A stretch of 64,000 bases of DNA from Dickeya oryzae (GCF_009372235.1 NZ_SULL01000016.1:1-64000), one strand, 5' to 3'. Positions 42,270 to 52,324 are shown, numbered from the stretch's first letter. Notes: generated by a model not told the origin, from the letters alone. Numbers and translations are program-made.

Positions 42270-43640
42270 GTGCGTAAACTTGTCTCGTTATCCCTGACAG
42301 CGTTACTGGTGAGCGGGCTAATGGCCCACACGGCGGTAGCGGATGTTATCAAACTCAAGCTCTGGACCCTGAATGACAGAAACGCGCCGATGCGCACCGT
42401 CAATATCGAAGAGGCGGCGGCGGTGCTCAACCAGCAATTCGCCGATGCGGGTGTGGATCGCAAAATAGTTATCGATTCCCATGCCAGCGCGGTACAAGGC
42501 TGGGATGATCTGGCGCTGGATACGCTGAAAGCCTTCGGTGTGAATCAGGGGCCGGATATTGTGCTGCTGCCGCACGAGTGGATTGGCGAGTTCGCCCGCA
42601 ATGGTTACGCCATGCCGATGGATGGGCAAATCAAAGCCAACCCGTGGGTGTACGCCGATATTCTGCCGGTATTGTGGGAGGCGATGAAGTATCAGGGCAA
42701 GGTGTACGGCATACCGCAGGATGCGGAAATCCGCATGTTTTTCTATAACAAGGACATGCTGCGCAAGATTGGCAAAGACGAAACGTTTATCGATAGCCTG
42801 CCTGCCCGTGTCGACAGCGGCGATTTCACGCTGGATGACCTGACGGCGCTGGCCAAAGAGGTGGTCGACCGTCAGGTAGCGCCAATCGGCATGTTGCACC
42901 GCCCGAATGTCGGTATCGATTACCTGATGGTGTTTGCCGCGTGCGGTGCCAGATTTATGGGTGAGAAGACTGGCAAACTGTTATTTGCGAAAAAAGAAAC
43001 CCAGGCAGCCCTCAGCTGGTATGCCCGCAATGTCGCAGCGGGTGTCACGCCGACCGATAACACCGCCATGAGCTGGGACGCTATCCAGACGGCGTTCAAG
43101 CAGGAAAAAGCCTTCCTGTTCCATCAAGGGATTTGGGCGATGGCCTGGCAAGTGAACGATAGCTTTGGCCCGGCGTGGCCTGCCGATAAAGCGGGATACA
43201 CCCACAAGATTGGCTGGATTGCCGCTCCGGCGTTGGTGAGAGGCGGTAAACCTGCCAACCTGTCGCACCCTATCGCTTACGTGGTCAGCAACAAGAGCCA
43301 GTATAAGGATCTGGCGGCGCAGTTGGTGGCTATCGCCAGCCTGCCTTACTACAACAATCGCCACGACATCAGCTCCTATCACACCGCTATCAGCCACGCT
43401 CAGGCCGCCATGCCGCAGTACACCGATAACTGGGCGCTGAGTGAAGCCGGCAAGATGATGAAAAATATTACCTTCGTGCCGAATCACGCCCGATTTGGCG
43501 ACTACAACCGCGTGCTGTTTAAAGGCTTGCAGGCGGTGGAAACCAAACGGATGACGCCAGCGCAGGCGGTGGACTTTATTGCCGACGAACTGGAAACCCA
43601 GTTGGGCAAGGATGTGGAAATCGTCGATAGCCTGCATTGA
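42270..43640 (+). CDS. ABC transporter solute-binding protein (carbohydrate type)
   Basis: A 456-residue periplasmic binding protein with a signal peptide (about 1-25, ending TAVA) and the cluster-1 sugar-binding fold (PDIVLLPHEWIGEFARNGY; GKVYGIPQDAEIRMFFYNKDML). The GTG at 42270 has AGGA eight bases upstream; the ATG at 42261 touches the AGG and is less likely. It is the first gene of a five-gene operon with two permeases, an ATPase and an EEP-fold hydrolase. The ligand is unknown; a sugar or sugar phosphodiester is plausible. Confidence 0.9.
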   Translation: MRKLVSLSLTALLVSGLMAHTAVADVIKLKLWTLNDRNAPMRTVNIEEAAAVLNQQFADAGVDRKIVIDSHASAVQGWDDLALDTLKAFGVNQGPDIVLLPHEWIGEFARNGYAMPMDGQIKANPWVYADILPVLWEAMKYQGKVYGIPQDAEIRMFFYNKDMLRKIGKDETFIDSLPARVDSGDFTLDDLTALAKEVVDRQVAPIGMLHRPNVGIDYLMVFAACGARFMGEKTGKLLFAKKETQAALSWYARNVAAGVTPTDNTAMSWDAIQTAFKQEKAFLFHQGIWAMAWQVNDSFGPAWPADKAGYTHKIGWIAAPALVRGGKPANLSHPIAYVVSNKSQYKDLAAQLVAIASLPYYNNRHDISSYHTAISHAQAAMPQYTDNWALSEAGKMMKNITFVPNHARFGDYNRVLFKGLQAVETKRMTPAQAVDFIADELETQLGKDVEIVDSLH

Positions 43641-43692
43641 TGGCAGGCATCGTGGGCGCGAGTGTTATCCACGTTGATGAACGAGGTGGTGT

Positions 43693-44610
43693 ATGTCTGT
43701 GACGTTGTCGAACCGCACGGCTGGGGTACATCCGGCGCATTGGCTGGCCCCGGCCATCTCGGTGCTGGCGGTGTTTTTTGTCGCGCCGATGCTGCTCAAT
43801 GTGGTGATTGCGTTTAGCGATATGGGCAGCAACGTGCAGATAAGCGCCTTTGGTACCGACAACCTGATGCGGTTGCTGGTGTCGGACAAGCGCCTGCCCG
43901 CTATCTTGCTGACCACACTGGTGTATGTGGTCAGTACGCTGCTGTTGTTCAACCTGGGGCTGGGGATTGTGCTGGCGATTGCCACCACGGCGGTGCCGCC
44001 TGCGTTGGGAGCATTGTTTCGCGGTATCTGGTTTTTGCCGCGTATTTCCCCCTCGGTGTTGTACGCGCTGTTGTGGATTTGGGCGGCGGACCCGTCGCCC
44101 CACAGCCTGATCAATCAGGTGGTGGTCGGCTTATTCGGGCTGCCGCCGCTCAACCTGCGTAATGACCATCCGATGGTGTTGATTGTGGTGGCTAACGGTC
44201 TGGTGGGGGCGTCTTTTGCCATGGTGATCCTTGCTTCCACCATTCGCGCTATTCCGGCTCACCTGTGGCATGCCGCACGTGTTGATGGTGCTGGCGAGTG
44301 GTCGGTGATTCGTCATGTGGTGCTGCCAGCGTTAAAAAGCCCGGTGTGCTTTATTGCGCTGTATCAGGCGCTGTCGCTGATGGTGACCTACGAGTACATC
44401 TTGCTGATTACCGGCGGTGGCCCGGTGTACGACACCACCACCTATGCCCTTTATATCTACCGGCGGGCGTTCGAGTCCGGTGCTTATGGTTATGGCGCGA
44501 TGCTGGCGCTGGGGTTGATGGTCTTCGGTGGGCTGCTGACGCTGTTGCAGTGGCGGATGATGAACATGCGTGCGCAGTTTTCTCCGCCACGTATTGAGGT
44601 GATGCGATGA
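43693..44610 (+). CDS. ABC transporter permease (MalF/UgpA type)
   Basis: A 305-residue inner membrane protein with about six membrane segments and the EAA loop HAARVDGAGEWSVIRHVVLP that docks on the ATPase. It belongs to the CUT1 carbohydrate permeases. It lies 52 bases after the binding protein and overlaps the next permease by four bases (ATGA). Confidence 0.92.
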   Translation: MSVTLSNRTAGVHPAHWLAPAISVLAVFFVAPMLLNVVIAFSDMGSNVQISAFGTDNLMRLLVSDKRLPAILLTTLVYVVSTLLLFNLGLGIVLAIATTAVPPALGALFRGIWFLPRISPSVLYALLWIWAADPSPHSLINQVVVGLFGLPPLNLRNDHPMVLIVVANGLVGASFAMVILASTIRAIPAHLWHAARVDGAGEWSVIRHVVLPALKSPVCFIALYQALSLMVTYEYILLITGGGPVYDTTTYALYIYRRAFESGAYGYGAMLALGLMVFGGLLTLLQWRMMNMRAQFSPPRIEVMR

Positions 44611-45653
44611 CGACGATGAACGCGGTTGACTGGACGCGTCAGGCGGCGCGTTCACGCTGGAATCGGGTGGGATTTCTGGCGAGCGTGGTGCTGTTTCTGA
44701 CGCTGGTATCGATACCGATTGTGACGCCGTATCTGTGGTTGTTGGCTATCTCGTTTACCCATCGGGATGGTGGTAGCGAGTATCAGGTGCTGTGGCGATT
44801 ACTGACGATTGCCGCGCTGGCCTACGCCTTGTTGTTGGCGATCGCCTGGCGGGCGCGTACCGAACAGCATGCCCGCCGTTTGCGCTGGCTGGTTGGTCTG
44901 GCGGCATTACTGGTGTGCGGTTTGTGGGTCGCCCCCGAACTGACATTCCACAACTACCGTTTTTTATGGAACCCGGATGTGCAGGCCACCGGTGTACAGA
45001 GTGGTACGTTGCCGTCTGTCTGGACGGCGTTGGGCAATTCGCTGCTGTTTGCGACCGGCCATACGGTGTTGGTGACTGTACTGGCGGTACCAGCCGCCTA
45101 TGCCTTATCCCGGCTTGGCTTTCGACGGCGCGAAGGGGTACTGAAAGCCTTGTTATTACTACACGCTTTTCCGGTGATGGCGCTGACGGTGGCGATTTTT
45201 ATTCAGCTTTACTGGATGGGGCTGCTCAACAGTCTGTGGGGGGTGATGCTGGTGATGTGCGCCCTTGAGCTGCCGTTCGCCATTTTCGTGATGAAGAATT
45301 TTTTCGACGGCGTGTCGTGGGATATCGAAATGAGCGCCATTACCGACGGTGCCAGTCGTTTTCAGGCATTCCGGCTGGTGGTGTTGCCACAGGTGACCGG
45401 CGGCATCATCGCTATCGCCACCTTTGCCTTTTTGCGCGGCTGGGAGGAGTACATTTTTGTGCGCACCCTGCTGATTGACAGCAGCAGGATGACCATGAGC
45501 CTGTACCTGTTCTGGGCATCACAAGACAGTATGGGCGCAGATTCCGGGCTGATTGCTGCCGTCGGCGTCGTCTATATCCTGCCGGTACTGGCGTTGTACC
45601 TGTTAACCCAACAATACCTGACGCAGATGAGCGTTGGCGGAATTAAAGGCTGA
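44607..45653 (+). CDS. ABC transporter permease (MalG/UgpE type)
   Basis: A 348-residue permease with six or more membrane segments and the EAA loop EMSAITDGASRFQAFRLVVLP. It has about 70 extra residues between the first two core segments (about 50-120), including two additional hydrophobic stretches (LLTIAALAYALLLAIAW and LVGLAALLVCGLWVA), more like MalF insertions than a standard MalG. It directly abuts the ATPase gene (TGAATG). Confidence 0.91.
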   Translation: MTTMNAVDWTRQAARSRWNRVGFLASVVLFLTLVSIPIVTPYLWLLAISFTHRDGGSEYQVLWRLLTIAALAYALLLAIAWRARTEQHARRLRWLVGLAALLVCGLWVAPELTFHNYRFLWNPDVQATGVQSGTLPSVWTALGNSLLFATGHTVLVTVLAVPAAYALSRLGFRRREGVLKALLLLHAFPVMALTVAIFIQLYWMGLLNSLWGVMLVMCALELPFAIFVMKNFFDGVSWDIEMSAITDGASRFQAFRLVVLPQVTGGIIAIATFAFLRGWEEYIFVRTLLIDSSRMTMSLYLFWASQDSMGADSGLIAAVGVVYILPVLALYLLTQQYLTQMSVGGIKG

Positions 45654-46760
45654 ATGATGGCAGAGATTGTGCTTGATGGTGTAACCAAAGCCTGGGGCGA
45701 TACGCCGGTGTTGCACCCGGTGAATCTGACGCTGGCTGATGGCGAGTTTGTGGCGATCCTCGGGCCATCGGGGTGTGGTAAATCCACCACCTTATTTTTG
45801 CTGGCCGGGCTGTATGCGCCGACACAAGGACAGATTCTGTTCGACGGTCAGCGGGTTAATGGCGTTGATGCGCGTGATCGCAATGTTGGCGTGGTGTTCC
45901 AGTCTTACGCGCTCTACCCGCATCTGAATGTGTACGACAACATTGCGTTCCCGCTGCGTTTTAAACCCGACGAGCGTGCCGGGCGTGACCAGCGGGTGCG
46001 GGAAGCGGCCGCACTGGTGCAGGTATCGGAACTGCTGGATCGCAAACCATCGGCACTGTCCGGTGGTCAGCAACAGCGGGTGGCGCTGGCGCGCGCGCTG
46101 GTAAAACGGCCGTCGCTGCTATTACTGGATGAACCGCTATCCAACCTTGATGCCACCTTGCGTATGACAATGCGTACCGAACTGAAAGCGATTCATGCCC
46201 GTTCGCGCGCCACCACATTGATGGTCACCCATGACCAGCTGGAGGCGATGACGCTCGCCAGCCGCATTATCTGTATGAATCAAGGGCGGGTGGAGCAAAT
46301 CGGCACCCCGCAACAGCTCTATCGCCAGCCCGCTAATACCTTTGTCGCCAGCTTTATCGGCTCGCCGCCGATTTGTCTGCTGCCGGGGTACGTCAGTGGA
46401 CATCAGTTGACGGTGGGTGAGGTCGGTTGGGAACTGTCATCGGCGTATCAGGGGGCCGTGACGCTCGGTATCCGACCGGAAGACGTCACGCTGAAGCCTG
46501 CGGCTCCCGGGCTGTTGATGGGGCGTATCGAACACGTTGAACCGATGGGTCGGGAAATCCTCTACCGCCTGCACACCTCGCTTGGCCCCTTGCAGGCGTT
46601 GATAGCCGGTTCAATAGCGCAGTATGACGCGGGGATGTGCGTCGGAGTATCGCTGTCGGCAGACACGCTGCTGCTGTTTGGTGCCGACGGTAATCGGCTT
46701 TGTGATGTCGGTGTGGTGCTGCCCGCCGATGACTTTCCCGCCTGCCGGACGGCAGGTTAA
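45654..46760 (+). CDS. ABC transporter ATP-binding protein (MalK/UgpC type)
   Basis: A 368-residue CUT1 ATPase with Walker A GPSGCGKST, the Q loop VFQSYALYPHLNVYDN, signature LSGGQQQR, Walker B LLLLDEP and the switch His in VTHD, followed by a C-terminal TOBE regulatory domain (about 240-360). It starts on the base after the second permease stop. As a MalK-type subunit it may be shared with other importers. Confidence 0.93.
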   Translation: MMAEIVLDGVTKAWGDTPVLHPVNLTLADGEFVAILGPSGCGKSTTLFLLAGLYAPTQGQILFDGQRVNGVDARDRNVGVVFQSYALYPHLNVYDNIAFPLRFKPDERAGRDQRVREAAALVQVSELLDRKPSALSGGQQQRVALARALVKRPSLLLLDEPLSNLDATLRMTMRTELKAIHARSRATTLMVTHDQLEAMTLASRIICMNQGRVEQIGTPQQLYRQPANTFVASFIGSPPICLLPGYVSGHQLTVGEVGWELSSAYQGAVTLGIRPEDVTLKPAAPGLLMGRIEHVEPMGREILYRLHTSLGPLQALIAGSIAQYDAGMCVGVSLSADTLLLFGADGNRLCDVGVVLPADDFPACRTAG

Positions 46761-46787
46761 TCTCCTTCTCTACCAACAGGTTGCCTC

Positions 46788-47651
46788 ATGCTCATTGTCA
46801 GCTATAACATTCAATACGGTCTTGGCCGCGATGGCCGTTACGATCTGGCTCGCATTGCCGACGAAGTGCGCGGTGCGGATATCATCTGTATGCAGGAAGT
46901 AGAACGCTTCTGGCAACGCTCCGGTATGACGGACCAACCGGCGGAACTGGCCGCGTTGCTGGGTGAGTATCACTGGGTGTATGGCGCTAATCTGGATATG
47001 GACGCGAGTACGGTGGCCGAGGATGGCCAGGTTCTCAACCGCCGTCGCCAGTTTGGTACCCTGACGTTGTCGCGCAGGCCGATCCTGTCCAGCCGCAACT
47101 TCCCATTGCCGAAATTCGGTACACTCACCCAGCATTCGATTCAGCAAGGCGTGCTGGAAACGGTGGTCGACACCGATGGCGGGGCGATCCGCGTTTATAA
47201 CACCCACCTCAGTCACCTGTGTACCGAGACACGCTTACCACAGGTAGATGCGATGTTGGGGATTTTTGCCCGCGCCCCGGAGGAAGGCGGTGCCTGGTGC
47301 GGTGGTCATCCTGACCCGACGGCTGGCTGGACCGAAGGCCGCATGCCGGTGATGCCACAGGAGATGATCCTGATGGGCGATTTGAACTGCCTGCCGGACA
47401 GCGACGAATACCGCCATTTGGTGGGGCCGGTGTCGCCGCATCACGGTCGGTTGGTCTGTCATCGCGGGCTGATGGATGCCTGGGTTGCGGCAGGCCAGTT
47501 GGAGAGTAGCGGCTCTACCCACCCGAATGTCGGCGGCCGGATCGATCATTGCCTGCTGACGCCTTCACTGGGGCTGACGGTACGCCGTTGCTGGGTCGAT
47601 ACGGAGAATCAGGGTTCCGATCACCACCCACTGTGGGTTGAACTGCAATAA
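46788..47651 (+). CDS. Endonuclease/exonuclease/phosphatase-fold hydrolase
   Basis: A 287-residue Mg-dependent phosphoesterase of the EEP (DNase I-like) fold with all main motifs: SYNIQYG (Asn), MQEVE (Glu), NTHLSH (His), MGDLNCLPDS (Asp and Asn) and SDHHPLWV (Asp-His). There is no signal peptide, so it is cytoplasmic. It is the last gene of the ABC operon, 27 bases behind the ATPase, which suggests that it cleaves the imported compound, for example a phosphodiester. It is not likely to be a DNA repair enzyme in this context. Confidence 0.87.
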   Translation: MLIVSYNIQYGLGRDGRYDLARIADEVRGADIICMQEVERFWQRSGMTDQPAELAALLGEYHWVYGANLDMDASTVAEDGQVLNRRRQFGTLTLSRRPILSSRNFPLPKFGTLTQHSIQQGVLETVVDTDGGAIRVYNTHLSHLCTETRLPQVDAMLGIFARAPEEGGAWCGGHPDPTAGWTEGRMPVMPQEMILMGDLNCLPDSDEYRHLVGPVSPHHGRLVCHRGLMDAWVAAGQLESSGSTHPNVGGRIDHCLLTPSLGLTVRRCWVDTENQGSDHHPLWVELQ

Positions 47652-47657
47652 CCGCTA

Positions 47658-47696
47658 AGCAGGCCATCTGCCTGTTTTCCGCGCAGATGGCCTGCT
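47658..47696 (+). terminator. Hairpin ending the ABC operon
   Basis: A 14-bp perfect stem (AGCAGGCCATCTGC / GCAGATGGCCTGCT) with an 11-base loop lies six bases after the hydrolase stop. The T-rich tail is weak (GTAAAGGTGATGTTTTT). Confidence 0.65.
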
Positions 47697-47754
47697 GTAA
47701 AGGTGATGTTTTTAAGCGGAGTGATGGAGGGAGGCGTGGCGTGATGATGGGGAT

Positions 47755-48939
47755 TTACCCCAATGCCTGCGCACAGGCCCAGGCGGAGCTCCAGGCCCAC
47801 TGGAAGTTATAGCCGCCAAGCCAGCCGGTGACGTCCACCACCTCGCCGATAAAGTACAATCCGGGGCATTTGCTGGCTTCCATCGTTTTTGACGACAGTT
47901 CGCGGGTATCGACCCCGCCGAGCGTGACTTCCGCCGTGCGATAACCTTCGGTACCGTTAGGCTGTACCCGCCACTGTTGTAGCGTCGCTTCCACCTCGGC
48001 CTGTTGCGACTTGTTGAGCTGCTTTAAGGTGACATCCGGTAGTTGCCCCAATGCTTGCAGGCATTCCACCAGTCGTTTCGGCAGCCATTGCGACAACGTA
48101 TTTTTCAGGCTCTGGTTCGGGTGGGCCTGACGCTCAGCGTTCAGACATTGCGCCAGATCATGCGTGGGCAACAGATTGATGGTGACAAATTCTCCCGGCT
48201 GCCAGTAGCTGGACAGTTGCAGAATGGCCGGGCCGGACAAGCCGCGGTGGGTAAACAGGATATTTTCGCGGAAGGTGGTACCGTTTGTGGCGCTGACCAC
48301 CGCCGGTACTGACACGCCCGAGAGCGTTTGTAATTGCTCCAACAATGGCTTGTGCAGGGTAAACGGCACCAGTGCGGCGCGAGTCGGCAACACGTTGAGG
48401 CCAAATTGTGCCGCCAGTTGATAACCGAATGGTGTGGCCCCCAGACCGGGCATCGACAGCCCGCCGGTGGCGATAACCAGCGCAGGTGCCTGGACCACAC
48501 CGGTATTGAGCTTCACCTGGAACAGCGCGTTTTTTTCTACCGATAGCACCTCGCTGCGCAGGCGCAGCGTCACGTTACCGGCATCGCACTCTTTCATTAG
48601 CATATCGACAATGTGCTGTGCGGAATCGTCGCAGAACAACTGGCCGAGCGTTTTTTCGTGATACGCGATGCCGTGGCGGCTAACCAGGCTGATGAAATCC
48701 CATTGGGTATAGCGGGCGAGGGCAGATTTACAGAAGTGTGGGTTGTGCGACAGGTAAGCCGCCGGTTCGGCGTACAGATTGGTAAAGTTGCAGCGTCCAC
48801 CGCCGGACATCAGAATTTTGCGGCCCGGTTTTTTACCATTGTCCACCAGCAGCACACGTAACCCTCTCTGGCCTGCCTGTGCCGCGCAAAATAGCCCGGC
48901 TGCTCCCGCACCAATGATGATGACGTCAAACTGTTCCAC
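47755..48939 (-). CDS. yhiN: FAD/NAD(P)-binding protein YhiN (HI0933 family)
   Basis: A 394-residue flavoprotein of the HI0933-like family. It has the dinucleotide-binding motif IIGAGAAGLFCAAQAG at the N terminus, the family stretch GRKILMSGGGRCNFTN, and the C-terminal FAD motif YFIGEVVDVTGWLGGYNFQWAWSSA. The biochemical role is not established. It is divergent from pitA, as in E. coli. The 298-base gap holds both promoters and an A+T-rich inverted repeat (TGATTTT at 49100, AAAATCA at 49120). Confidence 0.92.
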   Translation of the reverse strand: MEQFDVIIIGAGAAGLFCAAQAGQRGLRVLLVDNGKKPGRKILMSGGGRCNFTNLYAEPAAYLSHNPHFCKSALARYTQWDFISLVSRHGIAYHEKTLGQLFCDDSAQHIVDMLMKECDAGNVTLRLRSEVLSVEKNALFQVKLNTGVVQAPALVIATGGLSMPGLGATPFGYQLAAQFGLNVLPTRAALVPFTLHKPLLEQLQTLSGVSVPAVVSATNGTTFRENILFTHRGLSGPAILQLSSYWQPGEFVTINLLPTHDLAQCLNAERQAHPNQSLKNTLSQWLPKRLVECLQALGQLPDVTLKQLNKSQQAEVEATLQQWRVQPNGTEGYRTAEVTLGGVDTRELSSKTMEASKCPGLYFIGEVVDVTGWLGGYNFQWAWSSAWACAQALG

Positions 48940-49237
48940 ATTACTCTCCCGCTCTTGCGCCGGTGATATCCGGGGGGCCGATTATAGGGGATGTCTCTTC
49001 GTCGGTCATCTGCCTGCAGGTGCCTGACGCCAGTGGTGACCGTGGGACGGTGCCTTTACCAGTAACAGAATATGTAGAGGGGTGAAATCAATAATGCATT
49101 GATTTTAATTAGCTAAATCAAAATCACCGGTAGAAGTAGCGTAATTTAAGTCAAAATAATGTCATATTTTGCTTTTCCCGTTTCAGCTTGTCACCGATAA
49201 TGCGCCGCGTTCATGACCACTACATGGCCTAACACTT

Positions 49238-50746
49238 ATGTTACATTTATTTGCCGGGCTTGATTTCCACACCGGTCTGATGCTGGTTCTCGCCTTGCTA
49301 TTTGTTCTGTTCTACGAAGCTATCAACGGCTTTCACGATACCGCCAACGCGGTAGCCACTGTTATCTATACCCGTGCGATGCGTGCCCAACTGGCGGTTG
49401 TCATGGCCGGTGTTTTCAATTTCCTTGGGGTATTGCTGGGGGGACTGAGTGTGGCGTATGCCATCGTCCACCTGCTGCCAACCGATTTGCTGCTGAACGT
49501 CAGTTCCACCCACGGGCTGGCGATGGTGTTCTCCATGCTGTTGGCGGCGATCATTTGGAACCTGGGGACCTGGTACTTTGGTTTACCGGCTTCCAGTTCC
49601 CACACCCTGATTGGTGCCATCATCGGTATTGGTTTAACCAACGCGCTGGTGAGCCACACCTCGGTGGTGGATGCACTCAATATTCCCAAAATGGTCAGTA
49701 TTTTCCTGTCGCTGCTGGTATCACCGGTGGTCGGCATGATCATCGCCGGGTTGATGGTGTATCTGCTGCGTCGTTACTGGAGCGGTAATCAGAAGCGCCA
49801 GCGGATTCACCTGACACCGGTTGAGCGTGAAAAACAAGATGGCAAACGTAAGCCACCGTTCTGGACCCGTACTGCGCTGATCCTGTCTGCGGTAGGGGTG
49901 AGTTTCTCTCACGGCGCTAACGACGGTCAAAAAGGCATTGGCCTTATCATGTTGGTGCTGATTGGCGTGGCACCTGCCGGGTTTGTGCTGAATATGAGTG
50001 CCTCCGGTTATGACATTAGCCGTACCCGCGACGCGGTGGTGAATCTGCAAACCTACTATCAGTCTCATCAGGCGGCATTGGCTCATGTGATTGATTTGTC
50101 TCAGCCGGTCATCCCGGCACCGGAAAATGTGATCCCTTCCACCGGCAATAAACCGGATTTTCACTGCGATACCTCGCGTGCGTTGATTGCTGTCGACCGC
50201 GCACTGACGCTGCTGAATAATGTGAAGAGTTATGATGATCTGGCCGCAGACGATCGCGCCCGTGCTCGTCGCCTGCTGATGTGCATTTCCGATACGCTGG
50301 ATCGCGTCGTCAAACTGCCGGAAACCTCGGCTGATGACAGGCGTCTGCTTAATAATCTGCGCGGTGACCTGCTCCATACTGTGGAGTACGCTCCGCTGTG
50401 GATTGTTGTTGCGGTAGCGCTGGCGTTGTCGCTCGGTACCATGGTGGGTTGGAAGCGCGTGGCGGTCACTATCGGTGAGAAGATCGGTAAAAAAGGCATG
50501 ACCTATGCGCAGGGCGTCTCGGCGCAGGTAACGGCGGCGGTGTCCATCGGTATCGCCAGTTATACCGGCATGCCAGTTTCCACCACTCACGTGCTCTCGT
50601 CCGCGGTGGCGGGAACCATGATTGTCGATGGCGGCGGTGTGCAGGGGAAAACGGTGAAAAACATTATGCTGGCCTGGGTGTTTACCCTGCCGGTGTCGAT
50701 GGTGCTGTCCGGGGTTCTGTACTGGCTGGCGCTGAAGGTTATCTGA
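49238..50746 (+). CDS. pitA: Low-affinity inorganic phosphate transporter PitA
   Basis: A constitutive proton-coupled importer of metal-phosphate complexes in the inner membrane. The 502-residue protein (E. coli 499) has the two PiT signature repeats, [18 protein letters not shown] and [13 protein letters not shown], about ten membrane segments, and a central cytoplasmic loop (about 270-385). Place next to yhiN and uspBA is conserved with E. coli. Confidence 0.96.
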   Translation: MLHLFAGLDFHTGLMLVLALLFVLFYEAINGFHDTANAVATVIYTRAMRAQLAVVMAGVFNFLGVLLGGLSVAYAIVHLLPTDLLLNVSSTHGLAMVFSMLLAAIIWNLGTWYFGLPASSSHTLIGAIIGIGLTNALVSHTSVVDALNIPKMVSIFLSLLVSPVVGMIIAGLMVYLLRRYWSGNQKRQRIHLTPVEREKQDGKRKPPFWTRTALILSAVGVSFSHGANDGQKGIGLIMLVLIGVAPAGFVLNMSASGYDISRTRDAVVNLQTYYQSHQAALAHVIDLSQPVIPAPENVIPSTGNKPDFHCDTSRALIAVDRALTLLNNVKSYDDLAADDRARARRLLMCISDTLDRVVKLPETSADDRRLLNNLRGDLLHTVEYAPLWIVVAVALALSLGTMVGWKRVAVTIGEKIGKKGMTYAQGVSAQVTAAVSIGIASYTGMPVSTTHVLSSAVAGTMIVDGGGVQGKTVKNIMLAWVFTLPVSMVLSGVLYWLALKVI

Positions 50747-50802
50747 CGGGCGATATGCCACCACGGTATCGCATCGTTAAATCACATCGTTATCACCAAA
50801 TA

Positions 50803-50836
50803 AGAAAGGCGGCCACCCGGTCGCCTTTCTGCTTTC
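50803..50836. terminator. Terminator between pitA and uspB
   Basis: A 9-bp stem (AGAAAGGCG / CGCCTTTCT) with a ten-base loop lies between the convergent genes, with a T-rich right border. Confidence 0.7.
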
Positions 50837-50910
50837 AGTGTTGCGTTATTTAAGGGTTGATAGGGGTACACGACCGGTTGAGGCGTCCGCCACCGCTGTT
50901 GTCGTTCACC

Positions 50911-51246
50911 TCAGTGCCACATGACAAGGCCGATAAGGCTCACTACCACCAGCCCGCATAAGGCCGAGGTCAGCAGGAACTGACCCCGCACTCGTGCGCA
51001 GCGACGGATGAATTCCGGATCGTGATGGTCAAGATAACGTTGTGCGTAGATATAGCGAACCAGCCGTAATTGCTTGCTGGGCTGCCCGTGGGAGGTGAAA
51101 AAACCGCCTCCGTCCACATACTGGTACAGTAGCGGATCACAGTCTCTCAGAATCAGCAGCAGCACTCGCAACGAAGAATAATATCGCGCCATATTGATGA
51201 CACAGACGACACATAAAGCCCAGAAAAGCGCAAATGTACTAATCAT
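50911..51246 (-). CDS. uspB: Universal stress protein B
   Basis: A small inner membrane protein needed for ethanol resistance in stationary phase; in E. coli it is RpoS-controlled. The 111-residue product is nearly identical to E. coli UspB, with membrane segments at about 3-22 and 90-110 and the central [17 protein letters not shown]. The second of two adjacent ATG codons (51246) gives the E. coli length and better spacing from GGGAGG. Divergent from uspA. Confidence 0.95.
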   Translation of the reverse strand: MISTFALFWALCVVCVINMARYYSSLRVLLLILRDCDPLLYQYVDGGGFFTSHGQPSKQLRLVRYIYAQRYLDHHDPEFIRRCARVRGQFLLTSALCGLVVVSLIGLVMWH

Positions 51247-51889
51247 CATGCTTCCCTCCCGGATTATGACCCTCCAGATGCGGGTAGGCGTCGGGTCCTG
51301 CTGACGTCACATCTGTGGGTATTTATGCCACACGTTATTCACGCGATGTTATGGGGCTGCCAGACCATGGCGAGTTGCCCAGGTATTCTTCTTCACCTCG
51401 ATATCCCTGTCTGGAAAAGAACCTGAAAAGTCCCTCTCCAGTTTCATTGTAGAAGAGCCTGACGCTTTTTTTCCATACCTTGCGCAAGGTTCCTGATAGC
51501 TAAAAACATCATGACTTCTTTTGATCTGGCGCGGTTTTCTCTGCCATAGACCTTGTTTTTTTCAGCTACACTTTACGCACGGGCGAGAGGCTTCCCCCTG
51601 CATACCTCAATGATTCGTGTTACAGGAACCACTACACCTGCAACGTGAAACATGACGGGTATAGCGTGAAGTATGACGGGTATAAAGAGTTATCGGCGCA
51701 AATGGGTGGTCACTTCAGGGTAAGTGGTTATCCGCCGTCGCAGAACCGTTACAAAATGTGTGGCGTTGTGATCCGTTGAACATAACCCGGAATTGAGGGG
51801 GTGTTATGCTCATGACTGCCATAGGTTGTCAGACTGGCAGGAGAAATATCTGCTGACCCATCAGTTAGTCATTAGGAAGGAGCTTAATC
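51247..51889. other. Long uspB-uspA intergenic region
   Basis: About 640 bases with no credible gene between divergent stress genes, so it holds both promoters and room for several regulators. The only clear structure I found is a pair of ERIC terminal sequences at 51644-51684. A run TTTTTTTCC lies near 51470. Confidence 0.6.
51644..51684. repeat. Duplicated ERIC terminal sequence
   Basis: GTGAAACATGACGGGTATA (51645) and GTGAAGTATGACGGGTATA (51666) are two direct copies, 21 bases apart. The second contains the complement of the ERIC left end TATACCCGTCATACTTC seen at 20889. The rest of an ERIC element is absent, so this looks like a decayed or rearranged end. Confidence 0.6.
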
Positions 51890-52324
51890 ATGGCTTACAA
51901 ACACATCCTTATTGCGGTTGACTTGTCACCGGAAAGTAAGGTGTTAGTGGAAAAAGCGGTCTCCATGGCGCGGCCGTATGATGCCAAAGTCTCTTTGATC
52001 CATGTTGACGTGAATTACTCCGATCTCTACACCGGGCTTATTGATGTCAATCTGGGCGATATGCAGCAACGCATTTCCGAGGAAACCCAGAATGCCCTGA
52101 AAGACCTGGCGGACGGTGCCGGTTATCCTATTTCGGAAACCCTGAGCGGCAGCGGTGATCTGGGTCAGGTGCTGGTCGATGCGATTCGCAAGTATGATGT
52201 TGATCTGGTGTTGTGTGGTCATCATCAGGATTTCTGGAGCAAATTGATGTCGTCCGCGCGTCAGTTGATCAATACGGTACACATCGACATGCTGATTGTG
52301 CCGCTGCGTGATGAAGAGGTGTAA
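51890..52324 (+). CDS. uspA: Universal stress protein A
   Basis: A cytoplasmic serine/threonine-phosphorylated stress protein made on growth arrest. The 144-residue protein equals E. coli in length and is very similar ([20 protein letters not shown]-terminal [11 protein letters not shown]). It has the Usp alpha/beta fold but, as in E. coli UspA, lacks the Gly-rich ATP-binding GxxGxxxxxxxxxGS(S/T) motif. AAGGAG lies upstream. It is followed by a terminator. Confidence 0.97.
   Translation: MAYKHILIAVDLSPESKVLVEKAVSMARPYDAKVSLIHVDVNYSDLYTGLIDVNLGDMQQRISEETQNALKDLADGAGYPISETLSGSGDLGQVLVDAIRKYDVDLVLCGHHQDFWSKLMSSARQLINTVHIDMLIVPLRDEEV

Noticed and set aside
49721-50764. 347-codon minus-strand open frame opposite pitA.
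   Set aside because: Arg/His/Gln-rich shadow of pitA with no recognisable domain.
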